From Aplidium turbinatum (lineage: Eukaryota > Chordata > Ascidiacea > Aplousobranchia > Polyclinidae), in NCBI GenBank assembly GCA_918807975.1, contig OU964935.1, forward strand, positions 10,441,823 to 10,505,822: a stretch of DNA of 64,000 bases, written 5' to 3'. This document shows positions 33,701-44,700 of the stretch, one piece after another (the first letter of the stretch is position 1; every line of letters begins with the position of its first letter). Made by a program: the position numbers and the translations under genes. Below the pieces are notes generated by a model. It was not told where the DNA came from and did no database searches. It was given only the letters and a program-made list of their open reading frames with translations.

Positions 33701-34473
33701 GCTACTAAAAAGTTATGGGGATCTCATTTTGTTTTGCAATTCTAGTATTTAAAGCAAAACATTTTCTTGTAAACCTGTCTCTTGCTAAATAAAGTTGCTA
33801 ACCATGGTGATTGTAACTTACTTTTTTCTATTTTTACATGTTCACTGTGTTGGATAACCTATTTTGGAAGACAATAGGTTTGGTTTCAATGCGTGAAACT
33901 GGGAATAAACTAAACTCATAACTGTTTTCATAAAAATGCACTTTGTTCATGGCACTGATCTCACACTAACACATTCCATATGTTGATTATTTCATTAGTA
34001 AAATATTTTTCAGGTATGATGATCTCCAAGCTATCCTACCCAACCTGGTGCAACCGAGCGACAACATAGGCACACAACGACCCAGTAAGGCTGTGATTCT
34101 GCAGAAAGGCCTGTCGTACATGGAATATTTGCAGCAGCAAAAGAAAAAACAAACGGAGGAATTAATCAAGCTTCAAAAAGAAAAGGCTGCTTTGGCGATT
34201 GTGAAGAGCAACTATGAACAAATTGTTAAACAGCAAGCGAAAGAAAACAGTTCTGATGGCAAGGTTTCGGAGGAAGCCAAATTTGCCGTCTTTCAACAAC
34301 TGATGGAGAAGTTGTTTGTGTCATTTAATTCTACAGTTTCAACAGACAGCTTTCAAAAGTTTTCGCATGGTATCATTAATTGGGTAGAAGAAGAATGCAA
34401 GCCTAGAACTTTAAAGCAGTCAGCGTATGAAGTTTTAATTAAATTGAACAACCAAAACAAACAACTTGGTTAA
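27728..34473 (+). CDS. MLX: Max-like protein X (MLX), bHLH-zipper factor, 2 coding exons
   Basis: MLX is the obligate partner of MondoA/ChREBP and Mxd proteins; the dimers bind CACGTG-type elements and control glucose-responsive transcription. The coding exons are 27728-27960 and 34014-34473, joined across a GT-AG intron of 6053 bp. They encode 230 residues. The acidic N-terminal part (about 1-55) contains TDEEDEDGSE. The basic region REAHTQAEKKRRDAIRKG shows the His-Glu-Arg DNA-contact pattern. The helix-loop-helix follows with YDDLQAILPN and SKAVILQKGLSYMEYL, then a leucine zipper (about 115-150). The C-terminal dimerisation/cytoplasmic-retention domain contains FNSTVSTDSFQKFSHGII and ends WVEEECKPRTLKQ. 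'ttctccag' ends one base before the ATG, so an upstream leader exon or trans-spliced leader is possible. The intron carries an antisense LINE and a SINE-A copy. Confidence 0.96.
28864..28983. repeat. inverted-repeat element in the MLX intron
   Basis: 'atataaacgaatttatttt' at 28864 pairs with 'aaaataaattcgtttgtatat' ending at 28983. The inside holds a tandem pair of 'aaacatgtttat.attga.ctgac' units. It is a small MITE remnant. Confidence 0.65.
29042..32112 (-). mobile_element. non-LTR retrotransposon (LINE) with endonuclease and reverse transcriptase, antisense in MLX intron
   Basis: Read on the minus strand, an APE-type endonuclease starts near 32108 (VGVCCLHEVQWRNKGARF, later GLGDFNGHVGKQ and NGRRLLEFCDEKDLCGANT). 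The linker contains WWWNEEVREVIGEKKVAY. The reverse transcriptase follows from about 30914: SGKAPGLSEVTVAMI, VVIPIFKGKGDAFDCGSYRG, FVDMEKAFDRVPR, HQGSVLSPLIFAIV and the catalytic YADDLVLL. A Cys-rich insert (CGVCGRR, CTKCRKWVHGRC, CERC) lies after the catalytic core. The C-terminal part has YGSETWCLRENEL and KQGRPKKTWKRQV. The copy has only a handful of stops or frame changes: within the endonuclease, between the two domains, one near 30467 in the RT and one at the end. It is fairly young and 5' truncated. A (tac)n-like tail lies near 29045-29060. Confidence 0.92.
33274..33480 (+). mobile_element. SINE-A copy in the MLX intron
   Basis: This is the most complete SINE-A: 'ggctgcatagctgagtgg' (A box), 'gccagttcgacacc' (B box), 'gcaagacactcaaagacatg', 'ggcttccttgtcttttcttcc' and the self-complementary tail motif 'ccaggcataagcctgg' followed by A-rich DNA. 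Confidence 0.82.
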
Positions 34474-35037
34474 TTTTTCTGTCTGATTAATCGAATGCTG
34501 CACTCTGCTTTTATTGCTTATTTTAAATGTTCTTGTATTCAACATCGTAATTGAAAAGTGGATAAGCTGTAATTTTTATCACCATTTTTTCGCAAAAGGT
34601 TAAAAAACTTTTACTGAGCAAATATAACTCAGTGAATGATAAAGGAGCTATATGCTGATCAAGTGCTTCAAGGGGACTTTTCTTTTATTCTACAGCAAAT
34701 TAAATGTTTGGTGTTTCCCCGTTTTCTTGCTTTTTCCTTATCATTCGATCGTCAGGTGAATGAATACCCCCTCGGGATGTTGAGTGAATCTAAATCTTTT
34801 ATTGCAACTGCGAATCTCCTGTTTCGTAATGACGTTTTCACCAGAAAAGATTTGGGAAAATGACTGGGAAGGGATAATTCAATGGTACATTGTAAACTTT
34901 TAAAAGGACTGCCATAGCCATACCGCATAATAATTTTAGAGGAATTTGTAAAGGCATAAATCGTTGTTTAATTTTTGTACTTTTGATGTCGAGCATTATG
35001 GCGAAGTTTTTCGTGAAAAAACCTTTCGTTTACGTGT

Positions 35038-35229
35038 ATGAATTTATGTTTTTATCTTTCTATTATTTGCGTAATTTTGTGTACCGCATTGCTGAAAGAA
35101 CGTCATCAAGCCTATGAAAAAAAGCAAAAGATGAATAAATTGCTTCTTCGAAAAGATCATCAGACGCGTTCTGACAAATTTAGATCGAAATCCACAACAC
35201 AAAGGTACCTAAAGAAGTCGTCGCATTGA
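35038..35229 (+). CDS. possible small membrane microprotein, unsupported
   Basis: This is a 63-residue frame about 560 bp after the MLX stop. It has a hydrophobic N-terminal stretch (FYLSIICVILCTALL) and a strongly basic tail (KERHQAYEKKQKMNKLLLRK). The domain-like composition is suggestive, but no family is recognised and the frame could be MLX 3' UTR. It is recorded as a weak candidate only. Confidence 0.15.
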   Translation: MNLCFYLSIICVILCTALLKERHQAYEKKQKMNKLLLRKDHQTRSDKFRSKSTTQRYLKKSSH

Positions 35230-35474
35230 AATTATTAATTTTATTTGGCCTATTTAAATTATATTTTGAATGACTGGCAAAAGTAGTAGCCCAAGGTCAA
35301 ATCGCGAGTAATTGAGCCATGCACCATAGGTGTAAGCATAACGGAAAGAATGTGTTGGTTGCCTGAATATTTTTTCTAAAAATTAATAACTCCCTTGGCA
35401 TAGCACACTAATGGGGTGTAGTTTAGTCCTATCAGAAGTGAGATTTTTTTGGAAAGTAAACTCATGGGTAGGAA

Positions 35475-38400
35475 CAGTGCCGGATTAACAAAGTGCGGGG
35501 CCTGTAGCAGATTGATTTAATGTACAGATAATACTCGGGAAGTAATTGAATATTTTATAGATTTGATCTACATTCTACAACAACAAAAATAACAAAAGTC
35601 TAATGTAATGTTTTATTTGCAAGGAGAAATATAGAACTTCAACAATATCATTCAAAGGTCTTTTCGACGCATTTTGATCTCTGCAAATTTGGCAATTATT
35701 TCAGATGAGTTCAGTGACTTCAGAATGTCATTTTCAATATTCAAAAGAGTTACATAGTGTAGCCGCTCTTGCCCATTGTGTTTAGCAGATAGTTTTTGAT
35801 CAACTTCAATTTTGAAAATGATTTCTCTCCAGTTTTAGTTACCATCATACACAGGGCTGGATTTCAGCCGGAGCGCCGCTCCGGAAGCTCAATCAAAAAA
35901 TTGACTTCTCCGGAACGGCGTTCCGGAAGCTCAAATATTTTATACTCTTATTATGCTTTGCCCTGTTCAGTAAAAGTATATCCATAATTCTTGATGAGTC
36001 GAACACGTTAAATCGGGTATTCACTCTGATAATATATCTTCGTACTAGTCTTGACGGAAGCGAACCTGTAAATGTACCGTATTTGTCTTGTTGAGTTCGC
36101 TATTCTTACGGCGAATAGCATCTATGATTCCCTGAAGAGCTGCCCAAATTCATATGGCATGTCTACAACATTTTTATCTTCTTGTTTGATTGGTGTTGTA
36201 TGTGATGGCGCGGCTGTGATGATAGGTCGCAATAGTGGTGTAGCAAAATGGCTTCGTGATTAATTTCCAGACATTGTGGTGTGGTATTGTGCAACCATAG
36301 ATTGGAACTATCGGTCGTCATGCTGTAAAATCAGTCAGTAATTTGAATCGATTTCGATCTTTTATGGACAAACGCTATAGCCTTTAATAACCTTTACCAC
36401 GCTTCTCCTAACAATAGGAGGAAATTGGGTGAATGTGCAGCGGCTGTTGAAGTGCAGTTGTTGAAAATCGGAAGGGTATGCCTACTGGACACACGTTGGG
36501 TAGCCTCGAGTTTCGGCGCAGTTAGTGCCGTTTGGAATGATTTTCCAGCACTTGTCAAATTTTTCAAAAAGGAAGCTATTAGCGACACAAGAGATTCTCG
36601 GGAACGTGTGAAATATCAAGGACCCTTGTCGAAGATAACATCCACGGATTTCTTGTTGGACTTGGCTTTGATGTACGAATACTCGCAATAATTATCCGAA
36701 ATAGCCAAAGCCTTGAACTGTAAAACAGAGCATGTAGGCTACTATTTGAGATGCAGATAACAAAATTAATAATCTTGCAAAATTATTTGAAACACGAAGG
36801 AACGAACCCGGACGACATTATGGCATTGCTAAGGATGCTGAAGAAAACTTAGAGTTCAAAGGTGTAGAATTACATGTAAACAATTGCAGAAATAGCCCGC
36901 TAATCAATCCCCGCATCTTCTACACTGTAAATCAAAAAGTGTAGTTTTAACCACTTCTAGGGGTGGTCTAAAAATTCCACTTCTACTTTTTCATTCCCAC
37001 CCCATAGTCTATTGGGAAAGATGGTCATTTCCACCCTACCAAAGGGTGATATTTTCCACCCAACAGAGAAGGGTGTAAATTATAACACTTAGGAAATTCC
37101 ATCCAAGATCGCTTGTTGAATTCAACAGACTTGTCATTTATTAACAGCTGAAAAATACTTGATTCAACTATTTGGCCAGAGGACACAGTAATGACACACA
37201 GAGAAAACGAAATCATTGAAGTGGCAAAGAGATTGCGCTTAGATGAACGCGAAGCTGCTGTGAGAGGACTTCGTGAATATAGGCTATAACTACGAAAAGA
37301 AGATCCCAGAGTCTTCAAAATTTGATAACGTCACTATAATCTCTTCCAATTTCATCGAGCGAGTGTGAGCGCGGATTTTCACAAATGAACCTCATACTGA
37401 CATCTGACCGTGCTTCTCTACACACTGTAACTGTTTCAAGTTTACTCTTTATACGAATGATCCGTCTTCCACTGAGAAATTTTCCAGCGAAGTAGGCTAT
37501 GTTGCATCCTGATTACGCCATGGACGTAACCCGGCAATTGAGACCCGAAGTCGCCAGAGGATTTATGATTTTGAATACGGTACGATAAGTGTCTTAAAAA
37601 TTGTAGGCTATAACTTGAAAAATCAAAAGTGGAAAAAACTAAAAACAATTTTTTTCTTTTATTTTTCTAGGCTATAACTTGTATTTTTTTGTATTATTGT
37701 TTCACTAAAATATGAGTATTTGCATTTAACAACACTATACCATCTATAGACCATGATACTTACTTTAGCAACGTTTTAGATACATCAAGTGTGTTGTTTC
37801 AAAGTCTTATAAAGACATATTTCTGAATTTCTTCTACGGCACCTAGCGCATTTGGAAAGTAAAAAACTAGCGCTCCGGAAGCTAATCTTCTGGAAATCCA
37901 CCACTGATCATACATAGAAAAATGCGCAACAAATTGTCAATGTTAGGAAACGTGGTGTCAATATTGTTTTCTTAAATCAAAGTGAAATAGTTGAGTTCTG
38001 GAGAGGAGCAATCAATAGCAATGTGCTTTATGAATTCTGAAAACTGAGGTAGTTCATCTTTCAATCCGTTTTCCAAATCCTGGGGATATGCTTTGGAAAG
38101 TTTGTCAGCATTTTCTTGGATCTGCGCAGGTGTTAGGTCATGCAGATTTCGCAAAAAACTAAACCGTATGTTCAATTGGGTGTATGCCTTGCGACGTTGC
38201 TCCAGCGCAGATTGTAGGCTGTCCAATATACTGCAAGGAAAACTACCACCCGGAATCTGTCTTTAGGTGATTGATTATCCATTGCATCTGGAACTGTACG
38301 GCCGCTGCCTACATCCTCATCGCGCCTTCGATTTCGGACAATTCTTCTTGTGCTTGTTAGTCGGTAATCCGGCACGAGTCAGCTTCTGCGCCTCTGACTC

Positions 38401-39137
38401 AAACTTAGCGAATTGCTCCCTGAAAGTATGTAGGCCTAGAGATCCTGCCAAAGAGGCACACAACGCTGAAGCAATGTTGAGATTTTGCTGTTTTGCTTGA
38501 AGAGAGGCTGGAGTTGCCTGGAAGCAATCGAGTAAGCTATTCCAAAAAACCACTAAGATTCCAATTTCGAGCAACTCCATTTTCTCGAGGAGTCCATTTG
38601 CCTGCTGTCGACATTCTGCCTTTTGCTTTTGGTCATTCGCAAGTTTCTCCAGTGCCTCCTTTATGAAAGGAAAACGTTCTTTAATAACCTTAATGGCATC
38701 AGCTCTTGCGGACCATCGTGTTGCAGAGAGCCTCTTTAGCACTCCACTCTAACTAACCTTAAAATCTCACACAAGAAACGATTAAATTCTTCCCTGTGAC
38801 AACACAATGCGCGAAGTTGCCATTCTCTCGAATGTTTCCTCAAACAACTAGGACTAGCATCGTGGGCTAGTGGCATTCGAACAGGCAGTTGCTTCCAACA
38901 GAAATTACCGTTTTTTTAAGTTCGGAATAATTAAGAAGGGACAAGACGTTGGGACTAGTAATTTAATCCTACAATTATAATGTTCTCCTATGCCATTCCA
39001 GTTTGGCAAGCCAAAAATTACTTGCCATGCTTGTCATTTTTTTGCAAAAAAATGTTTTGCTCGCCAAGCGCGGGGCCTTGTGAAGCGCGGGGCCCGTAGC
39101 AGCTGCTACATCTGCTACTATAGTTAATCCGGCGCTG
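35475..39137 (-). mobile_element. hAT transposon with decayed ZMYM-like transposase, host of another hAT
   Basis: The ends CAGTGCCGGATTAAC and GTTAATCCGGCGCTG are flanked by a perfect GGTAGGAA duplication (35467-35474 and 39138-39145). The transposase lies on the minus strand. LSATRWSARADAIKVIKERF (about 38735) begins the surviving core. FLRNLHDLTPAQIQENADKL is at about 38140. The hAT dimerisation block GEKSFSKLKLIKNYLLNTMG is at about 35830-35770, then GQERL and LLNIENDILKSL. Several stops and frame changes break it, and no N-terminal zinc-finger/DNA-binding part is seen. The 35852-37906 element is inserted between 'LLRIFLCM' and the dimerisation block. Confidence 0.9.
35852..37906 (+). mobile_element. 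second hAT transposon with decayed transposase, nested in the first
   Basis: The ends CAGGGCTGGATTTCAGC and TGGAAATCCACCACTG, with 'ggagcgccgctccggaagct' beside the left end, are flanked by a perfect ATCATACA duplication (35844-35851 and 37907-37914). Plus-strand remains include GVVCDGAAVMIGRNSGVAKW (about 36200-36260), LDTRWVASSFGAVSAVWNDF (about 36486), SRERVKYQGPLSKITSTDFL (about 36598) and a C-terminal ERV*ARIFTNEPHTD-like block near 37360. At 36919-37086 a short palindromic insert interrupts it further. Multiple stops make it inactive. Confidence 0.9.
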
Positions 39138-39384
39138 GGTAGGAACTAGAAAAGAGGAAGCATCTTAATCTAGTCAGCCTTTCACTTTTTCAATGTCTCC
39201 TTGCATTACTTGAAACCAGCATGCTACCAGCTATGTTTTCCTTCTATGAACAATTTTATCAAATTAAAGCTAATTTAAATAAGCTTATGTTTTATCCAAA
39301 GCAATATTAAAAGATGCAATACGCAACCCAGCTACAAAAAAGTTAGCGTTGGACTTTCATTTCTTCAGAAACATGACTATAGCC

Positions 39385-40126
39385 CAGGGGTGGGCAAACT
39401 TTTTATCTCGAGGGCCGCATTCAGAATCTGAATTTGTTCGAGGGCCGCAGTATAGTACAATTAAGATTATAAACCAAAACATCAAATCTAAACTAGTCAA
39501 AACACAAGCTTTTATTTATTTTTAAAGTGACGAAAGAAAAGGAGATTTTATATACAGATAGCCTACATGTATTACATAAAAGATCTAAAAAAAATGTTTG
39601 TCTCAGTTATTTATTTGAATACAACCCACATCAAGATAACACTTCGCCAGACGCACTTTGAGCGAATTAAACAGAATACATCTGTGAGCGAATTTACATA
39701 ATCAGAAAAACTATCTCAATCGCCGCTTTTCTCTCTACCAGCACCAAGAGTCTTGGCCTTGATCCAAGACTAAAACGACAAAGAAAGTTTCATGATGCGA
39801 CAGGCTGAAGTCAGAAACTTCGATTGTGACGTAGGCCTCATCGACTGTTTAGCAATGGCTGCTTTGACACTAATAATAGCCATGCATTCATGCAAGATCA
39901 CTATGTGGCTGGGGAAACAAACCACTACAATGTGACAAAAAGACTATAATTTATCTATCAAGACGAAATTTATAAAGAAAAAGTTTAATTAAGTCATTGT
40001 AGTAATTAAAATTTTCAAGCAATTTTAGGATTATTTTTTTATATAATTGCTTCAGGTTTTCGCGGGCCGTACAGAAAGTTGTTGCGGGCCGCATGCGGCC
40101 CGCGGGCCGTAGTTTGCCCACCTCTG
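39385..40126. mobile_element. hAT (Charlie-type) MITE
   Basis: The ends CAGGGGTGGGCAAACTTTT and GTAGTTTGCCCACCTCTG, with 'gagggccgca' and 'cgcgggccg' inside, are classic for this hAT group. A perfect CTATAGCC duplication lies at 39377-39384 and 40127-40134. Confidence 0.93.
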
Positions 40127-40257
40127 CTATAGCCTATGGGTCAAATAGTGATTTCCTCAAGCCACCGTTTTACAGTTTATAGGCTCGAGAATGACTTGGC
40201 TATAGCCTACCAATGCCAAGCGCCGGTTTCAAAGCTTTCCATTGCAATAGGCCACCC

Positions 40258-40440
40258 CAGGGCCGGATTTAGCTGATGGGGAGCCCGGGGCACTTTTAGA
40301 TCGAGGGGCCCCGTGCACAGTATTTTGCAGAAACTTCAAAGGCTGAAAGAAAAAAGACAACACAAAATCACATTTTTTTCCACGCAAGGGGGGCCCGAGG
40401 CACCTGCACCCTCTGCCCCTCCCCCCTAAATCCGGGCCTG
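40258..40440. mobile_element. hAT MITE, GGGCCGGATTTAG family, copy 2
   Basis: The ends CAGGGCCGGATTTAG and TAAATCCGGGCCTG are flanked by a perfect GGCCACCC duplication (40250-40257 and 40441-40448). At 183 bp it is shorter than the copy at 17948, with an internal deletion. Confidence 0.92.
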
Positions 40441-40490
40441 GGCCACCCTCAGACAATACAAAAGAGAAGCAGGTTCATTTTATAAAAAAA

Positions 40491-40822
40491 AGACGCTGGA
40501 ATGAAACCCTCACCTCGAACCAATCATAAGCTACGTTTTCCGTGACGTGAAAAAGCAGATAATACAAAGTAATGGTTTTGCGGTTATTTGCTTGACTTAG
40601 TGGTAGGGGCTAAGAAGTAGGCTAGTCATTTTCATGACCTGAGTTCGATTCCCACACCTACCATAACTTATCTCTTTTTTCTTTTGTAATTACCAAACAA
40701 AGTTTAGCAAGGATCAACTTTCGGTGGCCTTTTATAACATGTTCTAATTGGTTGGCGATGTCACTGAAGTCGTTAGGAACTTAGGATCTGGCAGAACTTT
40801 TTCATGTTGAAGTGGCTTACCC
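40491..40822 (+). mobile_element. decayed copy of the tRNA-bearing mutator-like MITE
   Basis: It shares with 19609-20006 'gaatgaaacc', 'accaatcataagctacg', 'tgacgtgaaaaa', a tRNA-like core with 'gagttcgattccca' (about 40642-40656), 'gtaattaccaaacaaagtt' and 'attggttggcg', and ends 'gttgaagtggctta'. The left terminal repeat is lost. Confidence 0.72.
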
Positions 40823-41235
40823 AAGAAAATGGAGTGAAGCAAAAGTTGTCTTCCAAAGAAAACAAAATGCTGGAATGGAGAAAAATGCGCTGCGTGGACT
40901 ACAGGGCTCCTGAAGCCATTCTGGGTACAAAAGTGAACCCTTTCAAATCCACTACCTGACAATATCCAACATTTTACCATTTCAAGAACGTTAAATTTTG
41001 CAAAAGGTCGATTTTAGCCTTCCCAATATTGAGATAGAAGCGAAGTAAGATTAGTAGCCTATTATTTCTTCTACAAAGTCAAGTTAAATTTTCTGGGTTT
41101 TGTTGGTTTGAAATATCTATCAAAACTTTATATGATGTAAAATCCAGCATATTGAATATCGAATTTTTCGTTTCCAAGTAACCCAAATAAACAACGTAAA
41201 TTTGAGTGGGTCTCAGATAGCTGCCCCCCTACCCT

Positions 41236-41370
41236 TCAATTCAATTTTCTTTTTCTTTGTCAGAATGCAAAAAAAATGATATTGTGAAAAAGAAATACAG
41301 TAACAAAACCAACAAAAGGAAAAGGTGGCAAAACCACAATGGTTTAAGACGTGCATGAAAGGATCTAATA
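41236..41370 (+). repeat. dispersed repeat, probable retroposon tail
   Basis: 'cttcaattcaattttc.ttttctttg', 'ccaacaaaaggaaaaggtgg' and 'caaaacca' match the arms of the inverted duplication at about 21126-21250, and more weakly 17750-17935 and 6285-6470. It ends about 430 bp upstream of the akirin start codon. Confidence 0.5.
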
Positions 41371-41795
41371 TTGCAGTATATGCATCGATAAATATAGTTA
41401 AGCATGGCCACCAAACCCTACTTGGCGTACGGTGCGGTTAACACGGTCTTGGGTCAAATAAACAATATCAAAGTACCATTCTATGGCTTTTTTGCGGAAA
41501 AGCTAATTGACGAACGCAACCGAGGTTTTGAAATATATTGTAGTCAGACTGCATTAAAATCTACACCCTCTTGTCTCATGTGCTTTTGTAGAAACTAGAA
41601 ATATTGGATTTTGATTGGAAACACCTATTTTTTGTTGAAATCGAAAGACTGATCCTGTTAGGCTGTTTCTCAAGTTTGACAAAAACGACAAAATTTGCTC
41701 ATTCTCTGCTGAAATAGACCAACTTCCTGTGGTATAAAAGTTTTCATAGGCATCCCAACTTAATCTAACAGGTGTGCAACGTTTTAAGCTTTCAC

Positions 41796-44700
41796 ATGGC
41801 TTGTGGTGTAGCATTAAAAAGAAGCTTGGATTTTGATGTTATCCGCAACTCAAATTCTCCAGTTTCCTGTGAAGATACCCCATCATCCAAATGTAGAAAA
41901 TACAACATTGCTCAAAGATGTGGTTCTGTTACTTCAGTTACAAGCACTCCTACATCTGTCTCTTCGTCGATTTGGCAAAGATACACTCCTGTGACTGATG
42001 CAACTTCAACTGGGACGATTGAAGAAAAGTCTCCATTTACCGGTACTAGTGCAACAAAGACATGTGCCATTTCCTCAGGTTTGTTGGTCTAAATTAATGA
42101 TGGCAATAATAATATGTTGTGGTTGTGGTCCAGTTGCAAACATCATCTTTAATAAGCCATTGGTCGAGAAACTGTGGGCGTGGGCCTTTTAGTAATGATT
42201 TTAGTGAGTCATGGGGTGTTAACTGGATGCAACCTATTCTGGCCCTTGAAAACTTTGTCCCATAATTTTGTTCCCTGAAAAGTTTGAGAAAAAAAAAATA
42301 GAACAAAGCCAAAGTCGCTGGTTGGAGTTTCCGCAAACATTTTAAAATTTTCCCCTTAAACTAATCATTGAATTTGATAGTTGGAAGTGAATAGATCTTT
42401 CCAGTGTCAGGGTTGATCGGTTTAAACCGGGGCGGTTTAAACCGCCTGGTAAAAACCGGTTAAAACCTGGTTTAAACCGGGCAGTTTTGACCACCTATTG
42501 CTGGTCAAAACTGGTCAAAACCCCATAAGTGTATGAATCAAGTTGCTTTTCAATTGAATTAAAAGTATTACCCTCCATGTTATTAGTAATGATGTTCAAC
42601 TATATTTTGTTTTGATCAACATAACCTAAATGCTGGATTTGGAACAAAAAATATTCAATTTCTCTGTTTGTTTTTGATATTTCAATCAGTTGGTTATTTT
42701 AATTACCGTACTGAGAAAATTCAAATTCTAAAAATAAGTTTCTGATGAACCAAAAAATGCTTGGTAGAACGATGAACAATTTGCACAGCCAAGTGAGCCA
42801 ACTGAAGTACAAGAATTTATTCCAACAATTTTTTTTTTATGAAAAACATTTGCCATCAAATTTTATCCAGTTAAAATAAAACAATGCGAATGCATATTCT
42901 AAGATGCTTTAAAAATTAAAGACAGGATAGTTTATGATTCGTTCTTTGAAGCAAAGTACACGTCAAGCCAAGAAAGGATTATCGGAAAAGGAACAAGTTG
43001 TGATGCCTTATGCCTATCTACTTTATGTAGAACACTTCAATTGAACAATTAGAATTAACAAGTCTCTCCAGTATATTCAAATGCTTCATTCACCAGTCAA
43101 TTTCATCTTTTCTTTCTCCCTCACCTTCTCCCTCCTCCCTCACCTTCTACCATCTCCCTCACATTTTCAGTGATTTTCTGGCGAACACGATCAAGCAACT
43201 CATTACAGGGTTTTGACCAGTCAGGTCAGGGTTTTGACCGGTTTAAACCTAGTTTTGACCGGTTAAAACCAGGTTTAAACCGCTTAGTGGTCAAAACCCA
43301 GTTTTGACCACTTAGAGATCAACCCTGTCCAGTGTAGCTCGTGATCATTTTTAATGAAGGGGCTACAATCTTTATTCAATAACCCTAACTCGAAAGTGAG
43401 ATTTGGTTTATCAACTATTATTTCAAGATACTCAGTGGTTAACTGTTTCGGCAACTCCAATCGGCGACAATGGCGTTTCTGTATTTTTTTTCAATATTTT
43501 TGTGGGAAAAAATTTAAATGTTTGCGGCAACTCCAATCAGCGACTTTAACTCTGTTGTATTCATTTCTCGATCTTTTTAGGGGACAAAGTGTTCAGGTGA
43601 CGAAATAGGTTGCACCCGTGTTTACTCTTATTTCAGTTTTATGAAATAATTATCGGCTGGATAATAGTTGTAGGCTACATTAATTTTATATGATTTTCTG
43701 TTGGCTTCATAAGTTCATAACCAAGTGGTAAGAGCCCTGGTATGGTATATACTCAACAGTTCGACACTGCGCAGTGCGCATGCGGCTACATTTTTAGCGG
43801 GACACTTTAAGTCATGTCTGAAGATGAACACAAAGATTAACTTCCTTACCTTCTCCTCTTCATCCAAATCTTCAACCACCAGGCGTAAGCCTGGATACAA
43901 CAAAACAAATTTCAGTTTAGGTTTCATTGTTTTTATTTGTCTAAATTTGCTGTTGAAAATATATTTTGTTAGGCTGCCAAAAAACTAGTAAAATATTGGT
44001 AAGCTTATGCGTATTGCAAATGATCAAGATTTTCTTTTAGTAATAATTTTTCATTTTTGTTGTAATTGTCGGGGCTTCGAGTTTTTAAGCCGCTCACGAT
44101 TTTATGAGAGGGAAATGCAGGAGAGTCCTTGCTGACCATCAGGCACAGGGAGCTTGAAACCTACAAGCGCCTAGTTATTTAAACCGTAGGAGACTTTCAA
44201 TAGTTAGTCCTATGAAGAGAGTGCTTTAGTTAGGATAAAAAAAGGTTATCAACTACTGAGTTAAGTCTTTTGTGCAAGTCCTTTTCAAATTTGTATTTTC
44301 ACCTAGTCGATTAAGGATACAGCTAATTTCGTCCCCTGAACACTTCGTCCCTTAAAGATCGAGAGAAAAAATTTAAGAAAGCTGAAGTTGTTGATTGGAC
44401 TTTTCGCCAACATTTAAAAATTGTCCTAGGCTTGAATTAATCATTGAATTTTTATGGGCAGCCACCCTTAGCCAAGTGAATGACAAACATTTAATGTACC
44501 TTATACTAAAATATCTACACTAGCATCTAGCAACAACAAACAAACTTGCATTCATATTGTGTTAAAATTACAAAGTTTTAATGTTAGATGCTGATAGTCA
44601 ACGATAAAAAAGCTCAAAGAGTGTCAGTCCACATTAGCAAATTACACTGCAATCAACTCTAATAATTAGATTAAATAGGCTAATAAATATTATCAACTCT

